This document shows, piece after piece, positions 15,556 through 24,879 of a stretch of 31,434 nt of DNA (the first letter of the stretch is position 1; the number at the start of each line of letters is the position of its first letter). The notes beneath the pieces are model-generated. The model was not told where the DNA came from and ran no database searches. It worked only from the letters and a program-made list of their open reading frames with translations. This DNA is from Duodenibacillus intestinigallinarum (GTDB lineage: Bacteria; Pseudomonadota; Gammaproteobacteria; Burkholderiales; Burkholderiaceae_F). Position numbers and translations under genes: made by a program. Location: assembly GCA_019117105.1 (NCBI GenBank), contig DXAH01000014.1:1-31434 (forward strand), in the 5' to 3' direction.

Positions 15556-15642
15556 AGTGGTTCGATAAAAAAGAGAAGAGGGAGGCCGAGCAAATGTCAG
15601 CCTCCGAACGCCGATGAAAAAATAAGTATTGCCGGCGAGCGC

Positions 15643-15669
15643 CGCCGTTAAAAACCTTGCCGGACGGCG
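15643..15669 (-). repeat. Intercistronic hairpin between binding-protein and permease genes
   Basis: CGCCGT (15643-15648) pairs with ACGGCG (15664-15669), starting 18 bases after the binding-protein stop. No U-run follows it in the minus direction. Hairpins in this place often lower downstream expression and stabilise the binding-protein mRNA. Confidence 0.4.
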
Positions 15670-15687
15670 TTCGCGTGAGGCGAAGTT

Positions 15688-16680
15688 TTACTTGATGACT
15701 TCGTTGATCCAGCGCTGGGTGTATTCCTTGCGCTTTTCGCCCTTCCAGGTGACGTCGGTCGGAATCATCTTGATCTTGGTGAGATCGAGAATGGGATTGT
15801 CCGTTTTCACGTCATTGCGGGTCGGAACGTAATTGATCTTGTTGGCGACGATGAATTCGGCAAACTTTTTGGAAGCGGCCCAGTCGACGAACTTCTTGGC
15901 TTCGGCGTTGTTCTTGCCACCCTTGATGACGCCTGTGGCTTCAATGCCGTAGCTCACGCCGTCTTCAGGATAGGTAATCACGACCGGATAACCCTGCTGC
16001 TGGATGTCCAAAGCGTCGACAATGTAGAAGATGCCCGAAGCGCACTGACCGGTCGCAATCGGCATGGCGCCGCCCGCACCGCTCTTGGTGTACATCTGGA
16101 TGTTGCCGTTGAGTTGCTTCTGGAACTTGAAGGCTTCGTCTTCACCCATGATCTTCACGAGCGAGAAGATGCGTTCGGTGGCGGTGCCGGACGTACGGGC
16201 ATCGGCCATTTGCAGATTCTTCTTGTAGCGTGGATCAAGAAGGTCGGCCCACTTCTTCGGCGGTTCCATGTTGTTCTTCTTCAGGAACTTGGTGTTGGTG
16301 AGGAAGCACAGCGGAATGACGCCGATGCCGGTCCAGTAGTTGTTGGGATCGCGCAAGGAGGCGTCGATCGCGTCGGAGTCGGCCGGACGATAGGCTTCGA
16401 AGATGCCTTCCTTGCTGGCGGCGGCATACATGTCGGCAGGGCCGCCCATCATGATGTCGACCTGCGGGTTGCCCTTTTCTGCGGTCAGACGAGCCAGTGC
16501 CTCACCAGTGGAAAAGCGAAGGAAGTTCACCTTGATGCCCGTGTCCTTGGTGAATTCGGCGAAGATGCGCGAAGCGTACTTCTCCGGCATCACGGAGTAG
16601 GCGTTGAGTTCGGCAGCGTTAACGCCGAGGCACAAAGAGGCAAGACCTGCGAGCACGGTCAGAAGTTTTTTCTTGGACAT
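15688..16680 (-). CDS. Periplasmic substrate-binding protein of the ferric-iron-like ABC family
   Basis: Secreted 330-residue solute receptor, first gene of the importer operon. It has a clear Sec signal peptide (MSKKKLLTVLAGLASLCLG, probable cleavage after VNA) and no lipobox. The mature part is of the extracellular family that includes FbpA, AfuA and PhnS-like proteins (LNAYSVMPEKYASRIFAEF, PQVDIMMGGPADMYAA). Ferric-binding FbpA proteins use a Tyr-Tyr pair in the C-lobe; the corresponding region here reads GIFYIVDALD, with a single tyrosine. Iron is therefore not assured, and an organic phosphate or phosphonate is a real alternative. The start ATG 16680 has a good purine-rich ribosome site (GGAAGGAAAGG). 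Confidence 0.88.
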   Translation of the reverse strand: MSKKKLLTVLAGLASLCLGVNAAELNAYSVMPEKYASRIFAEFTKDTGIKVNFLRFSTGEALARLTAEKGNPQVDIMMGGPADMYAAASKEGIFEAYRPADSDAIDASLRDPNNYWTGIGVIPLCFLTNTKFLKKNNMEPPKKWADLLDPRYKKNLQMADARTSGTATERIFSLVKIMGEDEAFKFQKQLNGNIQMYTKSGAGGAMPIATGQCASGIFYIVDALDIQQQGYPVVITYPEDGVSYGIEATGVIKGGKNNAEAKKFVDWAASKKFAEFIVANKINYVPTRNDVKTDNPILDLTKIKMIPTDVTWKGEKRKEYTQRWINEVIK

Positions 16681-16779
16681 GTCCTTTCCTTCCTTGAATT
16701 AATTTTTCGCGTTGCTCTGCTTCTTTGAACCGTTCGCGTGAATAGCCGGCGCGGATACTATGGGCTTCAAAATGCCGCC

Positions 16780-16800
16780 TTGCGCTCTTTGCGAGCGCAA
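16780..16800 (-). repeat. Perfect hairpin upstream of the binding-protein gene
   Basis: TTGCGCTC (16780-16787) and GAGCGCAA (16793-16800) form an 8-bp stem over five bases, about 100 bases before the binding-protein start. No U-run follows on either strand. It could be a leader hairpin or an operator; the sequence does not decide. Confidence 0.35.
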
Positions 16801-16915
16801 AAAGGAAACGCGGCAACGCGTCGGAAGGAAATTGTACCCAAAAGGTCTCGGGTATCTACTAGATTTTGCGAACCCAAAAGGAGATTCCGCTGACTTGATG
16901 GGTAATCTAAGAAAC

Positions 16916-16949
16916 TGAACGCCGCAGACGATGGCATCTGCGGCGTTCA
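16916..16949 (-). terminator. Probable terminator after the NAD(P)HX repair gene
   Basis: TGAACGCCGCAGA (16916-16928) pairs perfectly with TCTGCGGCGTTCA (16937-16949) over eight bases. It lies 25 bases after the minus-strand stop at 16974. The following minus-strand sequence GTTTCTTAG is only moderately U-rich. Confidence 0.6.
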
Positions 16950-16973
16950 ATCCAATCCACGGATCAGAGGCGA

Positions 16974-18446
16974 TTAGGCTTCGGGTTCCGGGCGGCTCAG
17001 GCGCATTGTGTTGAGCATTGCGGCGGCAGCCGGCGCGATGTCGCTGGCGGTAAAGCCCGCGGCGTACTCTTCACTTGCCTTGCCGTGCAGATAAACGGCG
17101 GCAAGCGTCGCGCTTACGAGGTCGTAGCCTTGCGCAAAGAAGGCACCGAGCATGCCGCTTAGCACATCGCCCGAACCGGCGGTGGCGAGCATGGCGTTGC
17201 CCGTGGGATTGATCCAGGTGCGCGAACTGCGCAGGGTGATGACGCTGCCGGCGCCTTTCAAAATCGAAATGGCACCGGTCTGAACCGCGAGCTCTCGGGC
17301 AGCTCCGATGCGGTCGGCCTGAACCTTTTCAACGGTGCTTCGGATGATGGCGGCAGCTTCGCCCGGATGCGGAGTGATGACCGTGTGAGCCTTGCGGGCA
17401 AGCAGCGCATCCTGAAGCGACATGTCGTCGGCAATCATGCGAAGTGCATCGGCATCAAGAATCAACGGTACCGGAGCAGCGATGGCATCGGCCAGACGCT
17501 TGCGGGCTTTGTCGGAAAAGCCCATGCCGCAGCCCACGACATTGCAGGAGGTCTTCGTGAGATCAATTTCGCCGTCGGCGACCATGAGTTCCAGATAGAT
17601 CGTGTCGAAAGCCGGGGCCTTGTCGCTCATGAATTCGACCGTGACGCGGCCTGCGCCCGTCACGATTGCTGCACGGGCCGCAAGAACGGCCGCGCCGATC
17701 GTGCCGGTTTCGCCGCCCACTACAGCCACGTGACCGTAGTTTCCCTTGTGACTGTTGCGGCTGCGTTCTTCGAGCACGTGACGGAAGTCGTCGGGTTCGA
17801 CGAGGCCGATCGTGGAAAGGGGAACGGAAACGCCGAGTTCGTTCACTTCGACGACACCGGCGGCATCGGCGCCTTCGCACATGAAGCAACCTGCCTTCGG
17901 AGCGAGCATGGCAAGCGTGATGTCGGCCATGCAGCCCTTGACTCCGCCCACCCAGCGGCCGGTCATCGGGTCCAGACCGGAGGGGATGTCAACGCTGATG
18001 TGCAAAGCCTGACGTTCGTTAAACCACATGGCGGCGTCTTGGAAGTCTCCTGCCAGCGGCTTTTTCATGCCCGTTCCAAAAAGCGCATCGATCACGACTT
18101 CGGCCTTGTCGGCGTTGTAAGGGTCGCTGATCACGGCGCCGCCTGCGTTCAAATAGGCGTTGTACATGGCAAGTGCATCTTCGGTCTTAGGCTTGTCGCA
18201 GCCGATCAGGGCAACAGTCACGCGGTATTCGCGATCAAGCAGCAGTCGAGCGGCGGCAAAACCATCGCCGCCGTTGTTGCCGGGGCCGCAGATGAAGACG
18301 ACATGCTTGCCGGGTTCGAGCGATTCGCAGACTCGATCGGCAATCACGAGGCCGGCGCGACGCATGAGTTCGGCGGCGGGAAGCTGGGACTGATAGCGGT
18401 GTTCGAGCGAAGCGAGTTCGTCGAGATTGAGAATTTGCTGTGCCAT
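16974..18446 (-). CDS. nnr: Bifunctional NAD(P)HX epimerase / ADP-dependent NAD(P)HX dehydratase
   Basis: Repairs hydrated NADH and NADPH. The N-terminal epimerase domain (YjeF_N, about 1-215) interconverts the R and S hydrates; it shows VFICGPGNNGGDGFAAARLL and VVIDALFGTG. The C-terminal carbohydrate-kinase-like domain (about 225-490) dehydrates the S form with ADP, with ILDADALR, TPHPGEAAAI and the nucleotide-binding NAMLATAGSGDVLSGMLGAF. The 490-residue fused form is the common bacterial arrangement. The ribosome site before the ATG at 18446 is weak. The AIM24-family gene lies 60 bases upstream on the same strand and may be co-transcribed. Confidence 0.96.
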   Translation of the reverse strand: MAQQILNLDELASLEHRYQSQLPAAELMRRAGLVIADRVCESLEPGKHVVFICGPGNNGGDGFAAARLLLDREYRVTVALIGCDKPKTEDALAMYNAYLNAGGAVISDPYNADKAEVVIDALFGTGMKKPLAGDFQDAAMWFNERQALHISVDIPSGLDPMTGRWVGGVKGCMADITLAMLAPKAGCFMCEGADAAGVVEVNELGVSVPLSTIGLVEPDDFRHVLEERSRNSHKGNYGHVAVVGGETGTIGAAVLAARAAIVTGAGRVTVEFMSDKAPAFDTIYLELMVADGEIDLTKTSCNVVGCGMGFSDKARKRLADAIAAPVPLILDADALRMIADDMSLQDALLARKAHTVITPHPGEAAAIIRSTVEKVQADRIGAARELAVQTGAISILKGAGSVITLRSSRTWINPTGNAMLATAGSGDVLSGMLGAFFAQGYDLVSATLAAVYLHGKASEEYAAGFTASDIAPAAAAMLNTMRLSRPEPEA

Positions 18447-18506
18447 GGTAGATGTAATGAAAACTCGGTGTCTGAAAGGATGCGCAATTGTACGCCGAGG
18501 TACCGA

Positions 18507-19223
18507 CTATTCGTTTTTGACCATCTTTTCTTGGGGCATCTGAGAAAAAAGCCAGTCGACGAATCCGCCGCGGTTGCGCGAGCAGACGTAAAGTCGCCCT
18601 TGGCCCGAGAACTTCAGAACGATGCCTTCGCCTGAAGTTTGACTGTGGAAGATCTTTCCGAAGAAACCCTGCTTGGCGGTGTTGAGTGCAAGCTCGTAAT
18701 CGAGCTCCGTATCCCATGCCACCAGATGACCGTTGTCGACGTAAACCGAACGGCTGCCGTCAAGATCAATGGCACGCATGGAACCGAAGCCGCTTACGGC
18801 CACTTCGCCCGTTCCACCCGTGCGGATCACGAAAAAGCCGCCCGAGTTGCCCAAAAGGGCGCGCCCGAGGCCCTGAGTCTTCGCATTGAGCTCCACGTCT
18901 TCGGTGCTTGCCAGATAGGCTCCGTCTGCAATCATGTACTGGCGCTCCCCCGTCTGTAGCACGGCAACGTCGCCTGGAAGCGTCGGAGTGAGAAGAACCT
19001 CACCCGGTCCGTCGACGGCTTCAATTTTTTGCTGAAAAAAGCTTTCATCGTTGAGCACCTTTCGAGACAGCGCGGAAAAAAGGCCGCCTTTGGCTCGTCC
19101 GGTGAGAGCAAGCGTGGAATCCATGGATACCATGGCGTTGCGTTCGGCAAAGATGCTTTCGCCCTTGTCGAGTACAACGCTCAATAGGGGATCAATGGAG
19201 CCGGAAACTGTGATGCGTGGCAT
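18507..19223 (-). CDS. AIM24 family protein
   Basis: A 238-residue protein of the AIM24/TIGR00266 family, built of repeated beta structure and of unknown biochemical role in bacteria. Recognisable parts are VVLDKGESIFAERNAMVSMD near the start, GGLFSALSRKVLNDESFF, GPGEVLLTPTLPGDVAVL and the C-terminal SGEGIVLKFSGQGRLYVCSRN. The frame is open to 19313, but ATG 19223 is preferred: AAGGA lies eight bases before it and family similarity starts there. It precedes the NAD(P)HX repair gene with a 60-base gap. Confidence 0.88.
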   Translation of the reverse strand: MPRITVSGSIDPLLSVVLDKGESIFAERNAMVSMDSTLALTGRAKGGLFSALSRKVLNDESFFQQKIEAVDGPGEVLLTPTLPGDVAVLQTGERQYMIADGAYLASTEDVELNAKTQGLGRALLGNSGGFFVIRTGGTGEVAVSGFGSMRAIDLDGSRSVYVDNGHLVAWDTELDYELALNTAKQGFFGKIFHSQTSGEGIVLKFSGQGRLYVCSRNRGGFVDWLFSQMPQEKMVKNE

Positions 19224-19350
19224 GACGGAATTCCTTTGAAAAGCGATTAAACGTCTAGGGCAGGATTTGTGTTGCGAATCATTGTACTTGTCCGGTTCCC
19301 AAAGTCTTGGCAAATCACTCCAGAACCAACAGGTAAGGCCATAGGACCGT

Positions 19351-19404
19351 TATAATTAGCAGATTCAATTGCCCGTGCGGCACCGAGTCGGCGGGCTTTC
19401 TTTG
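19351..19404 (+). promoter_or_regulatory. purL promoter -10 and leader hairpin
   Basis: A perfect TATAAT at 19351-19356 lies 74 bases before the purL ATG; no good -35 is 16-18 bases upstream. In the leader, GCCCG (19371-19375) pairs with CGGGC (19392-19396) and is followed by TTTCTTT, the form of a weak terminator. No PurR-type operator is seen. Confidence 0.45.
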
Positions 19405-19429
19405 CAATCTCAGCGGTTGAATTTCCAAG

Positions 19430-22400
19430 ATGTCACAGATCTCCGTTCTTCGCATTCCCGGCTCTTGCGCGTTGTCCGAATTTCGCGCCGAGCGTCTCCT
19501 CAAGCAGCTGCGCGGCGTGTGTCCTGCCGTGCAGGCCGTTTCCGGCCGCTATCTGCACTTTGTGCATATCTCGAGAGATTTGACCGAAGATGAAGCGCAG
19601 CGTCTGGCCGCGCTTCTTGATTATGGGGATCCGGCAGATGAAAAGGCCGGCAATCTTCAGTTCCTGGTTGTGCCGCGTCTGGGCACCATCAGCCCCTGGG
19701 CGTCCAAGGCAACCGACATCGTGCATAACACGGGCATCGATGCGGTGGCCCGCGTCGAGCGCGGCGTGCTCTATACGCTTTCGGTCGAGGGCGACGTTGA
19801 TCAGGCTGCCGTTGCGGCTCTGCTGCACGATCGCATGACCGAGACGGTGCTTGCGGCCGACGCCGATCCTGCCGTGCTCTTTTCCGACGTTCAGGGCCGC
19901 GAAATGCGCACCGTTGACATTCTTGCGGGCGGCAAGGAAGCGCTGGAAGCGGCCAACGTCGAAATGGGCCTTGCGCTGGCTGCCGACGAAATTGACTATC
20001 TCGTTGACGCTTTTACCAAGCAACAGCGCAATCCCACGGACGTTGAACTGATGATGTTCGCGCAGGCCAACTCCGAGCACTGCCGCCACAAGATCTTCAA
20101 TGCCAAGTTCACGATTGACGGCGTCGAACAGGAAAAGACCCTGTTTGGCATGATCCGTGAAACGCACAAGGCGGCACCCCGCGGCACCATCATTGCCTAT
20201 GCCGACAACGCTGCCGTTTTCGAAGGCCCTGAGGTCGACCGTCTTTATCCGCGTCCGTCGGCCGAAGACCGCTTTGGTTCTCATTACGAAGAAATCAAGG
20301 AACCGACCCACACTGTCTTTAAGGTCGAAACGCACAACCATCCGACCGCTATTTCTCCGTTCCCGGGAGCTTCCACGGGGTCGGGCGGCGAAATTCGCGA
20401 TGAAGGTGCAACGGGGCGCGGCGCTCGTCCGAAGGCGGGCCTGTGTGGCTTTACTGTCTCGGCTCTGCATCTGCCGGGCAAGGCTCAGGAATGGGAAAAC
20501 GACAAGAACACCGCCGCCGACTGCGTCTGCGGCAAAGACAAAATTTACGGCGCTCCCTCGCGCATCGCTACGCCTCTGTCAATCATGACCGAGGGCCCCA
20601 TCGGTGCCGCGAGCTTTAACAATGAATTCGGTCGCGCCAACATTCTCGGCTACTTCCGCGCTTTCGAAGCGCGCGTGGGTGACACCCGCTACGGCTACCA
20701 CAAGCCCATCATGCTTGCGGGCGGCATCGGCAACATCCGCGACGATCAAACCAAGAAGCTCGAGTTGCCTGCGGGCACGCTCCTGATCGTGCTCGGCGGC
20801 CCGGGTATGCGCATCGGTCTGGGTGGCGGCGCCGCAAGTTCCATGACTTCGGGTTCGAATGCTGAAGCGCTTGACTTTGACAGCGTGCAGCGCGGCAACC
20901 CCGAAATGGAGCGCCGCGCTCAGGAAGTGATCGACCGCTGTTGGTCGTGCGGCAAGGACAATCCGATTCTGGCCATTCACGACATCGGTGCGGGCGGTCT
21001 TTCGAACGCTATGCCGGAACTTGCCGACCTTTCGGGGCACGGCGCACGTTTGTCTCTCGACAAGGTGCCGGTTGAAGAAAAGGGCATGAGCCCGCTTGAA
21101 GTCTGGTGTAACGAAAGCCAGGAACGCTATGCGCTCGCAATCGCTCCGGAGTCGCTTGAAAAGTTTGATGACTTCTGCCGCCGCGAACGTTGCCCGTACG
21201 CTGTGCTGGGCGCCATCTCCGAAGACGGCGAACTGATTGTGGAAGGCCGCAAGGGTGAAGACCGCGCCGTGCAGATGCCCATGGAAGTGCTCCTCGGCAA
21301 GCCGCCGCGCATGCACCGTAACGTGACGAGCGTCAAGGCCGATCTGTCCGGTTTCAAGACCGACGTGACGCTCAAGGAAGCTCTTTACCGCGTGCTCAAG
21401 CACCCGACGGTGGCCAACAAATCCTTCCTGATTTCGATCGGCGATCGCTCCGTGGGCGGTCTCGTAAGCCGCGATCAGATGGTCGGTCCCTGGCAGGTGC
21501 CGGTTGCCGACTGCGCGGTGACCTGCGTTTCCTTTACGTCGGAGGCGGGTGAAGCCATGGCAATGGGCGAACGTACGCCGGTGGCCGTGATTGATGCTGC
21601 TGCCGCCAGCCGGATGGCTGTGGGCGAGGCTCTCACCAACATTGCCGCCGCCGACATTGATCTCTCGCTTGTGAAGCTTTCGGCCAACTGGATGGCTGCC
21701 TGCGGCGCTGCGGGTGAAGACGCCAAGCTCTTTAGTGCCGTCGAAGCCGCGAGCGTCATTTGCCAGAAGCTGGGTATTTCGATTCCCGTGGGCAAGGATT
21801 CCTGCTCAATGCGCACCGCCTGGAAGGACGGCGAAGAAGCCAAGTGTGTGACGAGTCCGGTATCGCTCATCGTCTCGGCAGCAGCGCCTGTTGGCAACGT
21901 GCGCCTGACGCTCACACCGGAACTCCGTAAGGATGTAAAGAGTGTGCTCCTTGCCGCCGACCTCGGTTTCGGAAAGAACCGCATGGGCGCCTCTATTCTC
22001 GCGCAGTGCGTGCAGAGCTTCGGCGACACGGCTCCCGATGTGGACTGCCCCGAAACGCTCGCCAAATTCGTGCGTCTGATTCGTAAGCTCACGCTTGCCG
22101 GTTGCGTCCTTTCCTATCACGACCGCAGTGACGGCGGCTTTGCCGCAACGGCAGCGGAAATGATGTTTGCCTCGCACTGCGGTGTGACTCTCAATGCCGA
22201 AATGCTGGGCGGCAATGTTCTTGAAGGGCTCTTTGCCGAAGAACTCGGTGCGCTCATCCAGGTACCTGCAGATCGTCTCGACGAAGTGATGGCCGAAGTC
22301 AAGGCCGAAGGGCTGGAAGCAGTGTTTAAGACTGTGGGCGAGCTCAACGACGAGGACGCGCTCGTTGTTCTTGAACACGGCAAGGAAATCTTGCGCGAAG

Positions 22401-23347
22401 CCCGCACGGACCTCACGCGCGCCTGGTGCGAAGTTTCCAACGCCATCGCCCGCAACCGCGATAACCCGGCGTGCGCCGACAGCGAAACCGACTGGATGTG
22501 TGACAAGGACGTCAAGGGACTGTTCGTAAAGACCACCTTTGACAACGAAGAGCGCATTGCCGCTCCCTACATTGCCACAGGTGTACGTCCGAAGCTTGCC
22601 GTGTTGCGCGAACAGGGTGTCAACTCCCAGACCGAAATGGCTGCGGCATTCACTCGCGCGGGCTTTGAGGCCTATGACGTGCACATGACCGATCTGCTTA
22701 CCGGCCGCATCACGCTTGAAGACTTCGTGGGCCTGGCCGTCTGCGGCGGCTTCTCCTACGGCGACGTGCTGGGTGCCGGCGGCGGCTGGTCCAAGACCAT
22801 CCTTCACAACGCCATGCTTTCGGACATGTTCTCGACGTTCTTCAACCGTACGGATACCTTTGCTTTGGGCATCTGCAACGGCTGCCAGATGATGAGCCGC
22901 TTAAAGAGCCTGATTCCGGGGGCGCAAGCCTGGCCGCAGTTCGTACGCAACCGTTCCGAACAATTCGAAGCTCGCTGCGTGCAGCTGCGTATCGAGGAGA
23001 GCCCCTCGATTCTGTTCCGCGGCATGGCCGGCAGCAGCATGCCGATCGTGAACTCCCATGGCGAAGGTCGCGTACAGTGGGATCGTCCCGAAGACGCACA
23101 GACCGCTTTGATTGCGGCGCGCTATGTCGACGGCAACGGTGAGCCCACCGAACGCTATCCGCTCAATCCCAACGGCTCAATCGGCGGCGTGACCTCCGTG
23201 ACCACACCCGACGGTCGCTTCACGATCATGATGCCGCATCCGGAACGCAGCCATCGCACGGTGCAACTGTCCTGGCATCCGCGTGAAATGGGCGCCTTCT
23301 CGCCTTGGATGCGCATGTTTGAAAACGCGCGCGTTTGGGTGGGTTAA
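19430..23347 (+). CDS. purL: Phosphoribosylformylglycinamidine synthase, single-chain form
   Basis: Fourth step of purine synthesis: FGAR + glutamine + ATP gives FGAM. The 1305-residue protein is the large proteobacterial form with all three parts in one chain. These are an N-terminal PurS-like domain, a duplicated AIR-synthase-like FGAM domain and a C-terminal glutaminase. Visible motifs include NSEHCRHKIFNA, KVETHNHPTAISPFPGASTG, HDIGAGGLSNA and GKDSC in the synthase part. The class I glutaminase has its nucleophile in GICNGCQMM and its His-Glu pair in MPHPERSHR. The ATG at 19430 has a weak ribosome site. A strong terminator follows, so the gene appears monocistronic. Confidence 0.97.
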   Translation: MSQISVLRIPGSCALSEFRAERLLKQLRGVCPAVQAVSGRYLHFVHISRDLTEDEAQRLAALLDYGDPADEKAGNLQFLVVPRLGTISPWASKATDIVHNTGIDAVARVERGVLYTLSVEGDVDQAAVAALLHDRMTETVLAADADPAVLFSDVQGREMRTVDILAGGKEALEAANVEMGLALAADEIDYLVDAFTKQQRNPTDVELMMFAQANSEHCRHKIFNAKFTIDGVEQEKTLFGMIRETHKAAPRGTIIAYADNAAVFEGPEVDRLYPRPSAEDRFGSHYEEIKEPTHTVFKVETHNHPTAISPFPGASTGSGGEIRDEGATGRGARPKAGLCGFTVSALHLPGKAQEWENDKNTAADCVCGKDKIYGAPSRIATPLSIMTEGPIGAASFNNEFGRANILGYFRAFEARVGDTRYGYHKPIMLAGGIGNIRDDQTKKLELPAGTLLIVLGGPGMRIGLGGGAASSMTSGSNAEALDFDSVQRGNPEMERRAQEVIDRCWSCGKDNPILAIHDIGAGGLSNAMPELADLSGHGARLSLDKVPVEEKGMSPLEVWCNESQERYALAIAPESLEKFDDFCRRERCPYAVLGAISEDGELIVEGRKGEDRAVQMPMEVLLGKPPRMHRNVTSVKADLSGFKTDVTLKEALYRVLKHPTVANKSFLISIGDRSVGGLVSRDQMVGPWQVPVADCAVTCVSFTSEAGEAMAMGERTPVAVIDAAAASRMAVGEALTNIAAADIDLSLVKLSANWMAACGAAGEDAKLFSAVEAASVICQKLGISIPVGKDSCSMRTAWKDGEEAKCVTSPVSLIVSAAAPVGNVRLTLTPELRKDVKSVLLAADLGFGKNRMGASILAQCVQSFGDTAPDVDCPETLAKFVRLIRKLTLAGCVLSYHDRSDGGFAATAAEMMFASHCGVTLNAEMLGGNVLEGLFAEELGALIQVPADRLDEVMAEVKAEGLEAVFKTVGELNDEDALVVLEHGKEILREARTDLTRAWCEVSNAIARNRDNPACADSETDWMCDKDVKGLFVKTTFDNEERIAAPYIATGVRPKLAVLREQGVNSQTEMAAAFTRAGFEAYDVHMTDLLTGRITLEDFVGLAVCGGFSYGDVLGAGGGWSKTILHNAMLSDMFSTFFNRTDTFALGICNGCQMMSRLKSLIPGAQAWPQFVRNRSEQFEARCVQLRIEESPSILFRGMAGSSMPIVNSHGEGRVQWDRPEDAQTALIAARYVDGNGEPTERYPLNPNGSIGGVTSVTTPDGRFTIMMPHPERSHRTVQLSWHPREMGAFSPWMRMFENARVWVG

Positions 23348-23364
23348 TCAGACTCACGTTTGAC

Positions 23365-23406
23365 AAAAAGGCCTGCTGGAGAACGCAAATCCACCGGGCC
23401 TTTTTT
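23365..23406 (+). terminator. Intrinsic terminator after purL
   Basis: AAAAAGGCC (23365-23373) pairs with GGCCTTTTT (from 23397), with further pairing of CTGG and CC inside, and ends in T6. It begins 18 bases after the purL stop. Confidence 0.85.
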
Positions 23407-23426
23407 AACGCTCAAGCTTGACAAAG

Positions 23427-24047
23427 ATGGACGCTGCCGTACTGCTTTCGTTTGCCGCTGCAAGCCTGGTGCTTGCTGCCGCTCCCGGTCCTGACATTCT
23501 CTATGTGCTGGCTCAGTCGGCACAGTCGGGCGCACGCGCTGGGCTGGCGGTGGTCGTCGGACTCATGATCGGCTGCCTCATTCAGACGGCGGCGGCCGCT
23601 GCGGGCCTTGCGGCGGTGGTCGCAGCCAGCCCATGGCTTTTCTGGACCATTCGTCTTGCGGGCGCTGCGTACCTTGTGTATCTTGCCTGGGGCGCCTGGC
23701 ACGCTCCCGTGTCCGTCGGTCAAACGCAGGCAGAACGCATCAATCTCGCTGTATTGCTGCGTCGCGGCGTCATCATGAACGTCACCAATCCCAAGGTGCA
23801 GATCTTCTTTCTGGCCTTTTTCCCGCAGTTTGCGAGCAAAGGAGCGACGGGCTGGCAGATGGCCTCCGAAATGGGACTTCTTGGCGTTGTCTTTACGCTG
23901 TGCGCCTTTGTGGTGATGGCAGGCTGCGCGCTTTTTGCCGGGGTGCTTTCCGATACGATTCGATCACCTCGGGTTCAGTTTGTTTTGAACAAAGCTTCGG
24001 CACTCATTTTCCTGGGGCTGGCTGTGGCGGCTGTTGTGGCGCAATGA
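23427..24047 (+). CDS. LysE/RhtB-family amino-acid exporter
   Basis: Inner-membrane efflux protein for amino acids or similar metabolites. The 206-residue length and about six hydrophobic segments fit the LysE family. So does the opening AAAPGPDILYVLAQSAQSG with RAGLAVVVG, and NVTNPKVQIFFLAFFPQF in the centre. ATG 23427 is chosen because the family starts at about this point; a TTG nine bases earlier is in frame. Ribosome site is weak (AAAG). The exported compound cannot be predicted. It lies between purL and trpF with no evident functional link. Confidence 0.9.
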   Translation: MDAAVLLSFAAASLVLAAAPGPDILYVLAQSAQSGARAGLAVVVGLMIGCLIQTAAAAAGLAAVVAASPWLFWTIRLAGAAYLVYLAWGAWHAPVSVGQTQAERINLAVLLRRGVIMNVTNPKVQIFFLAFFPQFASKGATGWQMASEMGLLGVVFTLCAFVVMAGCALFAGVLSDTIRSPRVQFVLNKASALIFLGLAVAAVVAQ

Positions 24048-24192
24048 CCTTTCCGAGTTCTGCCGAATTTGAATTTCCTCCCAACTAAGATGTCCTGCCT
24101 ATGCAAGGCAGCCGCCGAATCGGTACCATTCGCCCATGCTCGAATGCCTCTTGGGCGAGCTACTTTTATCAGCAATAAAAAAGAAAGACAAA

Positions 24193-24879
24193 ATGCTGTT
24201 TTCAAATACTGCCGCAGATGATACGAACCGTGTCCGCATTAAATTGTGCGGGCTCATGCTGGAAGACGATGTATTGACTGCCGTTCAATCGGGTGCCGAT
24301 GCGGTGGGCTTTGTGTGCTATCCGGGCAGTTCCCGGTACGTCACGCCGTCCCGACTCATGTGCCTGCTGAGTCTGGTGCCGTCTTCCGTCACCAAGGTGC
24401 TTGTTTTTGTGAATCCGACGAGCGAAGAGGTGCGTGAACACCTCGCGATGTTCCCGGACTGTGTGCTGCAGTTCCACGGCAACGAATCGCGCGCGTTCTG
24501 CGACCAGTTCCATGTGCCCTACGTCAAGGCTGTGGCGGTCAAGAATCCCGAGGATCTTCTTAAGGCTCAGGATGAATACCCGATGGCCGTGGCTCTGTTG
24601 GCCGACGCCGCAACGCCGGAGTACGGCGGCTGCGGGCAGTCGTTCGATTGGGAAGGAGTGGGTAAGATCCGCGATCAGATCCGCAAGCCTCTGATTGTGG
24701 CCGGCGGTCTCAAAGAACAGAATGTCAGTCACGCGATCCGCACTATGCGTCCGTGGGCGGTGGATGCCGCAAGCGGCGTTGAAACGGCCCGCGGCATCAA
24801 GGATCACGACAAGATTCAAAAATTTATCGAAGCTGTGCGCCGAGGCGGTGACTGCAAGGACACGCTGCCGCAGTCCTAA
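24193..24879 (+). CDS. trpF: Phosphoribosylanthranilate isomerase
   Basis: Tryptophan synthesis, third step: isomerises N-(5-phosphoribosyl)anthranilate to CdRP in a TIM barrel. The 228-residue product keeps the catalytic pair as Cys19 (IKLCGL; KICGL in most relatives) and Asp138 (ALLADA). It also has VLVFVNPTSEEV, LQFHGNE, YGGCGQSFDW (usually GGTG), the phosphate-binding IVAGGLKEQNV and WAVDAASGVE. The GGCG and LQFHG variants are mildly divergent. ATG 24193 is chosen because similarity begins soon after; the frame extends to 24136. No other trp gene is near. Its TAA overlaps the stop of the convergent PIN gene. Confidence 0.92.
   Translation: MLFSNTAADDTNRVRIKLCGLMLEDDVLTAVQSGADAVGFVCYPGSSRYVTPSRLMCLLSLVPSSVTKVLVFVNPTSEEVREHLAMFPDCVLQFHGNESRAFCDQFHVPYVKAVAVKNPEDLLKAQDEYPMAVALLADAATPEYGGCGQSFDWEGVGKIRDQIRKPLIVAGGLKEQNVSHAIRTMRPWAVDAASGVETARGIKDHDKIQKFIEAVRRGGDCKDTLPQS

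Noticed and set aside
19379..19391. GGCACCGAGTCGG, identical to part of the terminal hairpin of the Streptococcus pyogenes Cas9 tracrRNA
   Set aside because: Only 13 bases match, there is no repeat array, anti-repeat or cas gene in the window, and the sequence sits in the purL leader. Chance match.
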